Shown here: positions 1-8,364 of the stretch, piece by piece | Layout: the number at the start of each line of letters is the position of its first letter | Numbering within the stretch: position 1 is the stretch's first letter | Origin: Actinomortierella ambigua | Taxonomy: Eukaryota > Mortierellomycota > Mortierellomycetes > Mortierellales > Mortierellaceae | Assembly (NCBI GenBank): GCA_016098155.1 | Contig: JAAAJB010000804.1 | Location: 1 to 12,252 of the forward strand | Reading direction: 5' to 3' | DNA: 12,252 nt | Notes under the pieces: model-generated | The model's database searches: none | What the model saw: the letters and a program-made list of their open reading frames with translations, nothing else | Told to the model about the DNA's origin: nothing | Translations under genes and position numbers: made by a program

Positions 1-50
1 ACCAACGCCCCATTGTGGTCAACGATGATAAAAACCACACACCCAACAAA

Positions 51-74
51 AAAATAAAAAAAAAAAAAAAAAAA
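51..74. repeat. A-rich homopolymer tract
   Basis: Nearly pure run of A on the plus strand with a single T. On the minus strand it is a T-rich run lying downstream of the donor at 209. It could be part of the polypyrimidine-rich 3' portion of the intron proposed for the BSD-like gene, but no convincing AG acceptor follows it inside the window. Confidence 0.8.
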
Positions 75-172
75 GCACGCTGTCAGCTATCTCACTCTCT
101 CTATCTTTCTCTCTTCTCTGTTGGACCTTCATTTTTCTCTCCTACGAAAGAAGGAACAGCGACAAAAAAAAC

Positions 173-204
173 ACCACCACTACCACCACCACCACCACCA
201 CCCA
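173..204. repeat. (CAC)n trinucleotide microsatellite
   Basis: A run of CAC/CCA triplets with one TAC interruption. On the minus strand it reads as GTG/TGG repeats just inside the proposed intron, immediately after the GTAAGT donor at 209-204. It lies outside the coding part that I accept. Confidence 0.85.
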
Positions 205-205
205 C

Positions 206-1231
206 TTACACTGGCTTCTTGCTGCGAGGCGCAACAGAAGCATCCGCCGGTGGCGAGACGACGACGGCCGAGTTGATAAAGTTGGCGACGTTGGCGCCGA
301 GCTTATTGACATACTGCTCCGCCATCAGGCCGTTCGTCTTGAGCGACTCTGCCGTGTGCTTCAGGAACGCGTCCGCCTCCCCCAGCTGCTTCTCCACCGC
401 CGGTTGGAACGTGTTCTTGAACAGCGAGCTCGCCGTGCTGCTCAGCTCCTTTGTCGACGACGTCAGCGATTGCGACAACGTGTTCGCCCGCGCCGCAGAG
501 TTGGACAGCAAACTCGCCGCCGCCGTCCCCAACGATTGCGAAGTCGTCTTTTGGGCGCGTGTCGCAGCAGCAGAAGAGGAAGATGGTTGGTCGCCTTCGT
601 CTGCTGTTGTTGTTGATGATGCTGGTGCCTCGCCTTCAGGGATCGTCTTGACTACATCCTTTTCCTCCTCCTCTCCTTCTTCCTTTTCCTCTTCTTCCTC
701 CCCTTCTTTCTTCTTCTTCTTCTCGTCCTTGACTGTGGTCTCCTTCTCCTTCGCGTCAGACGCCTCTTTGGTGGTGGCATCCACGTCGGTGGCGACGGTG
801 TGCTGCTGTATCCGCGAGAGCATGTCCACAGAGTGGGCCGTTGTTGGTAGAGGGGTCGAAGGCAGCGGCGGCAAATGGGTCGTCAACCCTTCCACCGTCT
901 TGGAGAGCGATTCCATCGTGGTGGAGCTCTCGGCCTGAACGGTCTGTACGAGCTCGGTCAGGTCCTTGCGTGTCACATCGACAAACTCGTGCATATCCTT
1001 CTTGCCCTTCTCAATGAGCTTGTTGAACGACGACCCCCACGAACTCGCCGACGACCCCCATGCGCCCCAGGTTGATGACCGCTTGGTGCCGGCGGATGTT
1101 GGCGTCGCAGCAGATGCAGATGCATCACTGGTCTGGTCTTTGGGGTCTGTGTCAGAGGTCGATGTTGCTGGTGCTTTGTTGATGGTAGGTGCACCGTCTT
1201 GGGGGCTCATAAATTGGTAAAGGTCATCCAT
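206..1231 (-). CDS. BSD-domain (BSDC1-like) protein, 5' exon; 3' end probably off the left edge
   Basis: As an unspliced frame this encodes 341 aa from the ATG at 1231-1229. That ATG is preferred to one 38 codons upstream because the extra residues look like translated leader. Residues 55-70 are Trp/Gly/Ser-rich. Residues 70-115 form an amphipathic stretch with KKDMHEFVDVTRKDLTELVQ, which resembles the N-terminal segment of BSDC1-type proteins that precedes the BSD domain. Residues 155-200 are a Lys/Glu charged run and 220-290 are Ser/Thr/Ala-rich. Residues 305-328 (YVNKLGANVANFINSAVVVSPP) look like the linker that normally leads to the BSD domain. No BSD domain follows, because the frame ends in GTG TAA. 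That TAA sits inside a perfect GTAAGT donor (209-204). Splicing after 210 would remove the stop and continue the protein beyond position 1. Family assignment is by remembered similarity and is moderate. BSDC1-like proteins have no well-defined biochemical activity that I can state. Confidence 0.6.
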   Translation of the reverse strand: MDDLYQFMSPQDGAPTINKAPATSTSDTDPKDQTSDASASAATPTSAGTKRSSTWGAWGSSASSWGSSFNKLIEKGKKDMHEFVDVTRKDLTELVQTVQAESSTTMESLSKTVEGLTTHLPPLPSTPLPTTAHSVDMLSRIQQHTVATDVDATTKEASDAKEKETTVKDEKKKKKEGEEEEEKEEGEEEEKDVVKTIPEGEAPASSTTTADEGDQPSSSSAAATRAQKTTSQSLGTAAASLLSNSAARANTLSQSLTSSTKELSSTASSLFKNTFQPAVEKQLGEADAFLKHTAESLKTNGLMAEQYVNKLGANVANFINSAVVVSPPADASVAPRSKKPV

Positions 1232-1435
1232 GGCGCACAATGAAGAGACTTGCTGAAACGATGAATGGAGAGTAGAAATGGGGATTGCGACAAGGTACAC
1301 TTTGTGGACACAGAAACGCAGAGTACACGAATGTACGATGTGCAATTTTTACTGGGTTTGGGAGGGAAGGGAGGGAGGAGGGAGGGGGAGGGGTGAAAGA
1401 GAAGGGCTTGCTACGACTCTATACACATGGTGTTT
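1232..1435 (-). promoter_or_regulatory. Intergenic region: RFT1 3' flank and promoter/leader of the BSD-like gene
   Basis: This 204-bp gap separates two genes transcribed in the same (minus) direction. On the minus strand it holds a long C/T-rich tract (1393-1354) about 130-160 bp before the BSD-like start codon, as is common in fungal core promoters. No AATAAA is visible for RFT1, and no clear TATA box is visible. The limits of promoter and terminator cannot be set from sequence. Confidence 0.45.
1354..1393 (+). other. Candidate G-quadruplex-forming G-run cluster
   Basis: The plus strand has eight runs of three or more G (1354-1356, 1360-1362, 1364-1366, 1369-1371, 1373-1375, 1380-1382, 1384-1388, 1390-1393) separated by loops of 1-4 bases. 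This satisfies the usual G3+N1-7 quadruplex rule several times over. It lies in the short gap between the RFT1 stop and the BSD-like gene start, on the strand that is the template for both genes. Confidence 0.7.
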
Positions 1436-3738
1436 TTACCGTCGACCTCGCACGATTTGGCGCATGTCGCGGATAAACACGCGTTCCTTCAGGGCCACGA
1501 TGCCCAACGTGCCAACAAATAAGCCTGCTCCCACCAACACATGGACGGCCTTTTGCCGCAAGCTGTGCCATCCGACATAGTGCTCCGAAACAGCCGTCGC
1601 CATAAACGAGATGGCAAAAGTCACAAGCACTATCGGGTGCGGTACGATCTGCCCCCACTGGACGTGGCGACGGATTCGTTGCTGGTGTTGATCTGTGCTG
1701 CTGCCAAGGTGCCGCCCATAGTAACCCGACAAGAACCAGCAGCTCCAAAGAATGCGCATCACCAGGTTCACACAATTCGCCAACACGATCCCTTGCGCGC
1801 CCATCCCCAACACGCCTGTCAACAACGCGCCAGCTCCACAAAAGACCGCCGAGAAGCCCACCATCCAAAACGACAGCCGTCCAAGCTCCTTCTCCGACGC
1901 CACGGCCTGGACCACCGCCTCCGTAATGCCGTTCAGCCCCATGATAGGCACATAGTAGCAATACAGGGCCAGCACCGCCGGGGCTGCCATTGTCTGTGAC
2001 CAGTACTTGCCCCCGATGAGATCGACTAACGTAGCCGTGTAGTGGGTACCAAACGCAATAAAGACCAGACCCAATAGCACGTGGAACTTCATGATGGTCA
2101 GCAACAAGTCGCGCGACAGAATCAGGTTCGAGCGATCGGCGGGCGGCAAGTCGGCTAGACCCTCAGACGACGATGTGGCTGTTGCTGTTGTTGTTGATGA
2201 TGATGATGATGATGATGGCCGAGGGACATTGCTCAACAGCTTGCTGAACAGCGTGCGGCTTGTTTCTTCCATGGGCTGGAAGAGAATCCGTGCCACGAGC
2301 GAACCTGAAAAGGGGGGGGAGTGAGTAAAGAAAGTTAAAAAATCTGAAATAGGTAATCTAGCAGCCTAGCAACGAGTCCCTTGTCGACTCAAGATTGAGT
2401 GAGGGCAAATACCGTAGTTTACGACAAAGGCGTAAACGCCCTGATCAGTGCTGGTGGTCATGCCTGCCATAAGCATCTTGTCGCCCTCTGTCAGAATGTG
2501 CTTCAAGAGCGACTGTGCCGTCAACGTTCTGGACAGTTTGAGCAATTCTGGGTCAAAGAAATACTGGCTGGTCCTAGGAGGGAAAAGTCCAATTTTTTTT
2601 TCTTTTAGTCTTTTTCCCCTCCAGTCAACATCGAATCGTTTTTGTTCAACTTTTTTTTTTTTTTTTTTTTTTACCTGCCATCCTCGTCGATCCTCACGAG
2701 TGGCCGAGGCAACAGAGCCTTTAGCGAGATTTCGTCCTCGGACACTGCCGACTCTTCTGTATCCGACTTTTTGGACCTCGCCACCGCCGCTGCTGCTGCT
2801 GTTGCTGCTGCTCTCTTCTCCGTACTCCTGTTCCAGAACTCCCACAAGAACCCAACCAAGATGATCCAGCCATACACAAACTGAGCGATCGCAAACGCCA
2901 ACACGCCCATCGAATTCTTCATCTCCCCTGCTTTCATGGATCGCTGTGGGCGGTGAAGATGATGATGACGCGCTCCAAAAATCGTTAGCGCAAAAGTCAG
3001 CACGCATCGCACCACCACGGCCTTGCCCTCAACAGAGACGCGCGATTTGAACCAGAGCTTGTACTGGGCTACCATGAACATGGGCTCGGCCACGAGCTCC
3101 ACCAACGCCGCCAGACCGTAGAGGTAGATCGACAGCCGATAGCCAGGGACCTCTTGCTCGGATGCTCCTCCGCTGATCTGCGAGAGAGAGTACCCGATCG
3201 CAAGCATGGTCATCACAGCCCCAACGGGGATCGGCGCGTAGACCATGTTGACCAGCTTTTGGAGGCGATGGGCTTCGGCGTCTTTTTTGTTGTGTGTGGT
3301 GGTGGCGGTGGTGGTGGTAGTAGCAGTAGTAACATCCTGATCATTGTTATCGCCACCATCGTCGCTGACACGGATGGCTGCACATCGAACACCCTCACGC
3401 GAGAGAAAGAGGATGGTGTTGAGCAGGAGCTCGAGCTGAACAGAAGCGATGCCGAGCGTCTCGGCAGTTGTGAAACGTAAGAGGACTTGGTTGAGGGTAA
3501 AGGTCAACATGCGTGAGACAAACTGCAGCAAGATCAGATACGACGCCCCCTGAACCGATGATGAAAGGATTGCTGTGGCCTGTTGCTGTTGTTGTTGTTG
3601 TTGTTGCGGTTGCGCGCCATTCTTTTCGGGAGTGGCTGAGGAAGATAGAGGAGACAAAGGTGTGGAAGGTGAGGCTGTGGAGGTCGTGGAGGCGGACACA
3701 TTTGGCTGCTGCCGCAACCGCAGATTTGAATCGTCCAT
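1436..3738 (-). CDS. RFT1: RFT1, ER membrane protein of N-glycan precursor assembly (697 aa, 3 exons)
   Basis: RFT1 is a polytopic ER membrane protein needed for assembly of the dolichol-linked oligosaccharide of N-glycosylation. It was proposed as the Man5 lipid flippase, but that role is disputed. Exons on the minus strand are 3738-2675, 2573-2413 and 2304-1436, with introns of 101 and 108 nt (GTAAAA..CTAG and GTATTT..TCAG). The joined frame is open: 1064+161+869 nt, 697 codons plus TAA. Hallmarks are the N-terminal helix region at residues 60-123 (YLILLQFVSRMLTFTLNQVL, then FLSREGVRCAAIR) and the central block at 359-409 (LLKLSRTLTAQSLLKHILTE, GDKM, DQGVYAFVVNYG), which spans the second splice junction into SLVARILFQPMEE. 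Many hydrophobic helices follow to the end. Yeast and human RFT1 are about 540-575 aa. The excess here is low-complexity: polyQ at 45-53, a Thr-rich stretch at 136-149, a His-rich patch near 258 and polyAla near 311-320. These probably lie in loops or the cytosolic N-terminus. Confidence 0.95.
2651..2672. repeat. Poly(T)22 tract inside RFT1 intron 1
   Basis: An uninterrupted run of T on the plus strand. On the sense (minus) strand it is a poly(A) run starting immediately after the GTA of the intron 1 donor. It is an unusual donor context but outside the coding sequence. Length is likely to vary between strains and between reads. Confidence 0.9.
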
Positions 3739-4135
3739 GCCAAGATGGGATTAGGGAGAAGTGGAGGAAAGTGAGATGCGATGATGCAATGCTGAATGCA
3801 TAAACCTTATCGAGCACGGAAGGGAAAGTCATCGAAACCCTAAAATCAAAATTCGCGGCGCAAGGTGTGCGCCTATAAAATACAACAGGACGAACTACCT
3901 ATCTTTTCCTTCTCAATACTCCAGTGCTACAATGAAGAACGCCACAAGTTTTAATGAGAATTAAAGCATAAAGATCATAGAGTGGGGAGGGCAGCAATGA
4001 AATAAGCCGAATGAGTGTGTCATATAGAAGAAGAGGAGGATAGAGCCTCAGTAATGTTCATTAATGGAAGTCATGGGAAGAGGTGGAAAGGAGAGGAGAG
4101 GAGGAGAGGAAGAAAAGAAAATGAAGAGAAAATAA
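3739..4135. promoter_or_regulatory. Intergenic region: RFT1 promoter and 3' flank of the carrier gene
   Basis: This 397-bp region lies between the RFT1 start codon and the stop codon of the carrier gene, both minus strand. The right part (4075-4130) is a GA-rich tract, CT-rich on the minus strand, just downstream of the carrier stop. In the middle, TATAAAAT at 3874-3881 reads as a plus-strand TATA box. Its complement, TATTTTATA, could serve RFT1 about 140 bp downstream. No recognisable gene is present. A 10-codon frame at 3932-3964 (plus) is noted under findings. Confidence 0.5.
3874..3881 (+). promoter_or_regulatory. TATA-like element
   Basis: TATAAAAT, with a pyrimidine-rich, initiator-like stretch about 25-35 bp downstream (around 3900-3915). 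As oriented it points away from RFT1. The reverse reading also contains TATTTTATA, so it may belong to RFT1 instead. Function is inferred only. Confidence 0.35.
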
Positions 4136-6544
4136 CTATTCATTGCTCTTGGCCATGATGCGTAAAACTTCAAACCCTGCCGTGGTCAATGTGACGCCCG
4201 GAACGGTCCAGAGGATGCGGCTGCCAAGGCCGCGCATCAGTGTCCGCCAGAGAACGGTGGTGTTGTTGGCGGCAGGGGCTGTAGAGGTCTGGTGTGGTAT
4301 GACTTGGGAGGGGGCGTATCCAGTAGGTGCAGGTCCGAGCGGGCTGGTCGTGTTCATCAAAGTGGCAAGTGGTGCCGGTCTGGGTTGGTTCGTAAAGGAT
4401 GACGGCGAAAGCGTCTTCATGTCATTAGGGAGAGTGTCGTAACAAGTCGTCATGTTGGCAGCAGCCCGGGTCATGGATCGGAATGTCGTGCCCATACTCG
4501 TGGGTGTAGTGGTGGTGGACGTGGAAAGCAAGGAAGAGGGAGAGGAAGAAGAGGAAGGATGGAGCGATGCAGCAAATCGGCTGGCCATGGCTGGGGTCGG
4601 AGGTGGGTATGGGATCGATGGTGCAACTGTCGGACGCATGGCCGACCCGAGCTGCGGTTGCTTCGTGATGGGATGAATGTGATTTGAAAAGGACTGCTGG
4701 ATACTAGCCGTGGTGAGCGTAGCATGTTGGTGGTTGTGGGGCCATGGCACCCCCGAAAGCACTCCAAAGGCAGCACTCCGTGTGTTGTGTGCGTTCTTGT
4801 TGGACGTCAGCAATTGCTTGAGCTGGAGAGGAATGACATTCTGTAGTCGCAATGCTGGCGACGCTGTCATGCCCGACCACGTTGTTGCTGGCGAAAATGT
4901 GATGCCCCCTCTGGCACAGGCCGTTGTTGTGGGTCGCGCGTTGGTGGTAGATGGAGTTGCTGCTGACGATGTCAACACGCCCAAGCTGGCGAGGCCAGAG
5001 GCCGTGGGCGTCGTTGCTGCAGTGAGTGACGGTCGCCGCCTTCCAGGAAACAAGATTGAACTACCAGACTGGAGCTGTAGCGCTGTCTTGGAAGGGTACA
5101 TCTGTACATTGGTGGCTGCTTTGAAGGTATGCGCGTTCGTTATGGTTGGGACGGGTGTTGGTGCCTTGGTGGCGGTGGCAGCGGCTCGGGCAAGTCGTCT
5201 TTCCTGGTGGATCTTCACGATGCCGGTCGAGAGATGACAGACAGTGGCGGACAATGCTACGGACCCCGAGACACAGGCCATGTACGCAGGAAGAGGCATT
5301 GGTGACGGCATCAGGCTTCTCGAGTTCTTGAGATCCTCCCACCAGCCTTCCCAAAACTCGACATCCTTGTTCCGGCTTGTGTGACCAGGTCCTCGGAAGA
5401 ATGATGCGATGGAACTGATAATCGAGGTGACAAGCTGATCTGGACTGCCGTTAAAGTGGCGCAGCAGCTGTTCAACAGATCCTTGAATGTCGAGGGAGTG
5501 AACCCATCGAGCCACCTGTTTGAACTGCTCGTAGGTGGCAAAGTAGATCATGGTATAAGGCAAGAGTGATCCAACATTCTTGAGGTAACCCGACCACAGA
5601 CCAGGCAGCCCTTCGGTCGTGAGAATATGGCGGATTGCATGAACGGCGTTCTGAATGGAGATGGGTGCTTGTGATGGACTACCGGTGAGTGACTGATGTA
5701 TGGACTGGATCCGGATCATTGGTGACCAGACGAGGTTGCCGGAGGACTTTGCTAGCAATCCACTCAACAGGTGCGTCTCCGTACTGGTCGGTCGAAATAG
5801 ACCATCCAACTCGGGTGCATACACATCGACAACTTTGTGAATGCCATTCTTGCAGGTATCGTAGGTAGTCAGGAACAGGGCAAGACCCGGCACCTGGAAG
5901 AGCACGGCAAAAGCAACGCCTTGGTATAGCCCACGGCCAAAGGCAGTGTGAGCCTTCTTTCCTAGCTCTTGCAGGCGGAGCTGCCTCTTTCCAGTGTCCA
6001 AAGCATCGTGAACATTCCGTTTGGCTTGGTCGAGTGATGGAAGCGCATTGAGGTGCCCAGAAAACTGCCGTGCTAGTTGTGTTACTCTGGATCGGACACC
6101 ATCTTGGACACCAGGTGCAAACTGGATGGAGACTTTGATGTTGTCCACTATCAACCAAAGAAAAAAAAACTAAAACGCATGAGAGAGCATGTCAAACATG
6201 CAACAACACATGGGTGCATCTTGTTGTCCTTGTCAAACAATCCTTCGGTGGCCATCCCATTTATTAAGGCAAAGGAGTGTCAAACCCCTAGAAAGGATAG
6301 CAAGGAATAGATGGACCACACCCTAGAAACCTTTTGGAGGCAGGGGGTTTTTGCTGTTGTTTTCGTTGTTGTCGATGTTGTTGTTGCTGTTGTCCCCTTT
6401 TGTCTCCTTGATAGCTTGTGCGATTGACTAGAGGATGAGGGAGGCTAAAGGGTGGGTAGTGTACTTACAGGGATGGATCACCAGTCTGGCACAAAGCGCA
6501 GCAGCAGCGGAGGTTTTAAAGTTGGTGGAGGTATCACTTGGCAT
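4136..6544 (-). CDS. Mitochondrial carrier family (SLC25) protein with a large low-complexity insertion (695 aa, 2 exons)
   Basis: Predicted inner-membrane transporter of the mitochondrial carrier family; the substrate cannot be told. Exons are 6544-6469 and 6147-4136, with a 321-nt intron (GTAAGT..GATAG). The splice recreates the repeat 1 signature at residues 22-30, LVIHPLDNIK, which is the family motif Px[DE]xx[KR]. Repeat 1 continues to about residue 130. Repeat 2 (about 150-242) has EGLPGLWSGYLKNVGSLLPY, but its signature is degenerate (SPMIRIQ). Repeat 3 begins at about 313 with an even weaker signature (LSTGIVK). It is then interrupted by about 310 Ser/Thr/Ala/Pro-rich residues (about 344-654) before its last helix, RGLGSRILWTVPGVTLTTAG, near the C-terminus. 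Typical carriers are about 300 aa. The ATG at 6544 is the only in-frame one, but the frame is open and protein-like upstream to the TGA at 6646-6644, so an upstream exon is possible (an acceptor may lie just before 6610). Confidence 0.85.
6353..6395. repeat. GTT/CAA-rich low-complexity tract in the carrier intron
   Basis: Imperfect GTT triplets on the plus strand (CAA-rich on the sense strand) inside the 321-nt intron of the carrier gene. Nothing suggests that it is translated. Confidence 0.7.
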
Positions 6545-6790
6545 GGCTGAAATGCCAGGTGTACCATCGAAGTTGTAGTGGCGATGCAGGTAGTAGGTGT
6601 ATTGCTTCTCAGGAGGCAATAGGAAATAAGGGTGCTCTCTCCCTCAGTTGAGGATATCAGCTTCTCGGGTATATGTAGTACAGATGGTGAGAGGGTAGGG
6701 TTTTTTAAGACTGACGGCTAAAATGAGAAGGGGAGGAGGGGAAGAGTGAAAAGGGAGATGGGTGCGAGAGTGAAAAATATAACACACAGG

Positions 6791-6805
6791 CACACACACA
6801 CACGC

Positions 6806-6845
<40 letters not shown>
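6791..6845. repeat. (CA)n(GA)n compound microsatellite
   Basis: A short CA run is followed from about 6806 by about 20 GA units with one AAAG interruption. On the minus strand it is a (TC)n tract about 260 bp upstream of the carrier start codon, so it may lie in or near that promoter. Confidence 0.9.
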
Positions 6846-7443
6846 GCGGCTGGACACTGAATGCGCTGTCTGAATTGGGGCAGGCGCCATCCAAACAAAG
6901 GAAGGGTAAGCAGGAAAAGGGAGAATCGAGGAGAGTCCAGGAGTGAGAGCACGAGCGTCTATAAGAACACAAAATTGTATAAGGACCGTCAAGCATGGCT
7001 GGAGCCAAAATCGAGGGAGAGCCATACCAAGGGAGAAGAACAGCTTATGAAAGGCAGCAGCATGGGGAGACAAAGAAAGAAAAAAAAAAAGAAGGAAAAA
7101 ATCGAACGAAAGGGACGAGAGAAGGGATGACCATGGAAGATCTGCGAGACCGAGGCGTACCATCTTCGTTAGTTTCCATGGATGTATGGCGCATTTTTCG
7201 TGCATGAGTGGATAGCTTCTGGGCAGAGAATGAAAGGGGTGGTCCAATCCTTTTGTCTTCCACGGTCGTCAGGAGGCTAATACAAGGTGGTCCAAAGAGT
7301 CCTTCATAAAAGCATACGGGATGAACAGGGATGTAACGATAAGTTCTTTCTCTATCTCTTCATTATTGTGCTGCTAGAAAAGGCCATCTAGCCAATGGTG
7401 TGCTCCATCAGCCCATAAGCATTTCATGGGAAAGCAGGATCAA

Positions 7444-7469
7444 GTGTATGTATGGATCCATACATACAC
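7444..7469. repeat. Perfect 26-bp palindrome without spacer
   Basis: The left half starts GTGTATGTATGG, and the sequence is its own reverse complement, centred on GGATCC. All 13 base pairs match and symmetry stops at A7443/G7470. It is partly built from GTAT/ATAC repeats. It lies in gene-poor DNA, and its role is unknown. Confidence 0.9.
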
Positions 7470-7487
7470 GGCCACATCGCAGGAGTC

Positions 7488-7502
7488 TTTTTTTTTTTTT
7501 TT
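7488..7502. repeat. Poly(T)15 tract
   Basis: Homopolymer run in the gene-poor region. No associated gene was identified. Confidence 0.9.
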
Positions 7503-8142
7503 GTCAATAGGCCGGATGACAGCAGCTACAACAGCAACAAACATTACCATCGTCATCATCTTCGCCATCATCTTCGCTGTCATCCTCGCCATACTATTCA
7601 TCCAGTGAGCGCCAAGATCTAAAGAGCCGAACATTGCTCCCCGAATATAGACCCAGAAAGAACTATAGGAGCTATGGGGAGAACAACAACAAATACATCA
7701 TTACAAACCAAACGAGATGGAAGGGGGTGGCATGGAAGAACATGCTGGCTGTGCAACGTGCGCCACGCACACCGTCCTGGTGGCTGTTGATGGATGACAA
7801 AGGCAACTGGGGCGGACAAACCAAACTATGCTGTCAACACGAGCCATGGAGAGGAAGGGTGGGTAGAGAGACATTAGACCACAGGGGCTCTGCTGAGCGC
7901 ACAAGAAGGTCCTGTTGTGAGCAGATTCCATAAGGCAGAGTACGCTGGGAAGGTCGACAAAAAAAAAATAAAGGGGGAGATGGTGCCTAACTGGTGCGTG
8001 TCTCCTTCTGTTGTTGAGCCTCTTTAATTCGAAGACGAGCAGAAAAGCGAGAACAATATCTAACCAACCGCACTCGATCTATCTCTCTCCTCCTCCTTTC
8101 CTCTCGTTGTTCAATCTGGTATCCCGAGCGAGACTACGACGC

Positions 8143-8169
8143 CCGTCCGTCCGTCTGTCTGTCTGTCCG
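8143..8169. repeat. (GTCC/GTCT)n tetranucleotide microsatellite
   Basis: About six tandem GTCY units, with CCGT units passing into CTGT units. The tract lies between the gene-poor region and the paired palindromes at 8249-8274. Confidence 0.85.
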
Positions 8170-8247
8170 CCGTCGTCTGCTTGGGAGCCTGCCGCGATCT
8201 TGCGATCGGGTGTATTGGTGGCGCATCAGCGCATGAAAGTGGCGCGT

Positions 8248-8261
8248 TTGAGGCCTCATTC
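8248..8261 (+). repeat. 14-bp inverted repeat, left copy, with TGAGGCCTCA palindromic core
   Basis: TTGAGGCCTCATTC. The same 14-mer occurs on the opposite strand at 9710-9723, so the two copies bracket the Fanzor-like gene as an inverted pair. The 10-bp core at 8249-8258 is itself palindromic. This could be a terminal-repeat remnant or a transcription-factor site used twice. Confidence 0.5.
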
Positions 8262-8274
8262 GGTGACGTCACCG
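8261..8274. promoter_or_regulatory. CRE-type palindrome (TGACGTCA core)
   Basis: CGGTGACGTCACCG is a perfect 14-bp palindrome containing the consensus CREB/ATF-family bZIP site TGACGTCA at 8264-8271. It directly adjoins the TGAGGCCTCA palindrome. No gene start is obvious nearby, so the target, if any, is unknown. Confidence 0.45.
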
Positions 8275-8343
8275 TCACCGACTGATTCCTGCGCCACGAT
8301 CGAAAATGAAAGTTAATTCCTTGCGGAAATAACCCTCAATAAA

Positions 8344-8364
8344 AGCGTGCTGGCATAGCACGCT
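8344..8364. other. Perfect 8-bp stem / 5-nt loop hairpin 17 nt past the Fanzor-like stop
   Basis: AGCGTGCT and AGCACGCT flank a 5-nt loop. An A/T-rich run separates it from the stop codon of the minus-strand gene. It could be a 3'-UTR structure or a remnant of the guide (omega) RNA scaffold that TnpB/Fanzor loci carry at or beyond the 3' end of the ORF. On the plus strand AATAAA (8338-8343) immediately precedes it. Confidence 0.5.

Noticed and set aside
15..938. 307-codon plus-strand frame
   Set aside because: Antisense to the BSD-like gene. It is Ser/Phe/Pro-rich low-complexity with no recognisable domain, and the minus-strand frame is the coherent protein.
1419..1961. 180-codon minus-strand frame overlapping RFT1
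   Set aside because: Shadow of RFT1 exon 3 in another frame. The hydrophobic RFT1 frame matches the family and splices in phase.
2366..3007. 213-codon minus-strand frame as a separate gene
   Set aside because: Only its 2573-2413 part resembles a protein, and that is RFT1 exon 2. The rest runs through intron 1 and out-of-frame exon 1.
4710..5237. 175-codon plus-strand frame
   Set aside because: Antisense to the low-complexity insertion of the carrier. No domain is recognisable; long antisense frames are expected opposite such compositionally biased sequence.
4136..6154. Carrier ORF taken as a single-exon gene starting at 6154
   Set aside because: The start would be TTG within the intron's 3' end and would break the PxDxxK signature. 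Splicing from 6469 to 6147 recreates PLDNIK exactly.
7539..7590. Possible acidic micro-exon on the minus strand (EDDSEDDGEDDDDG between a TAG acceptor-like and a GTAAT donor-like site)
   Set aside because: Explained as well by an imperfect trinucleotide repeat; no partner exons or transcript evidence could be found.
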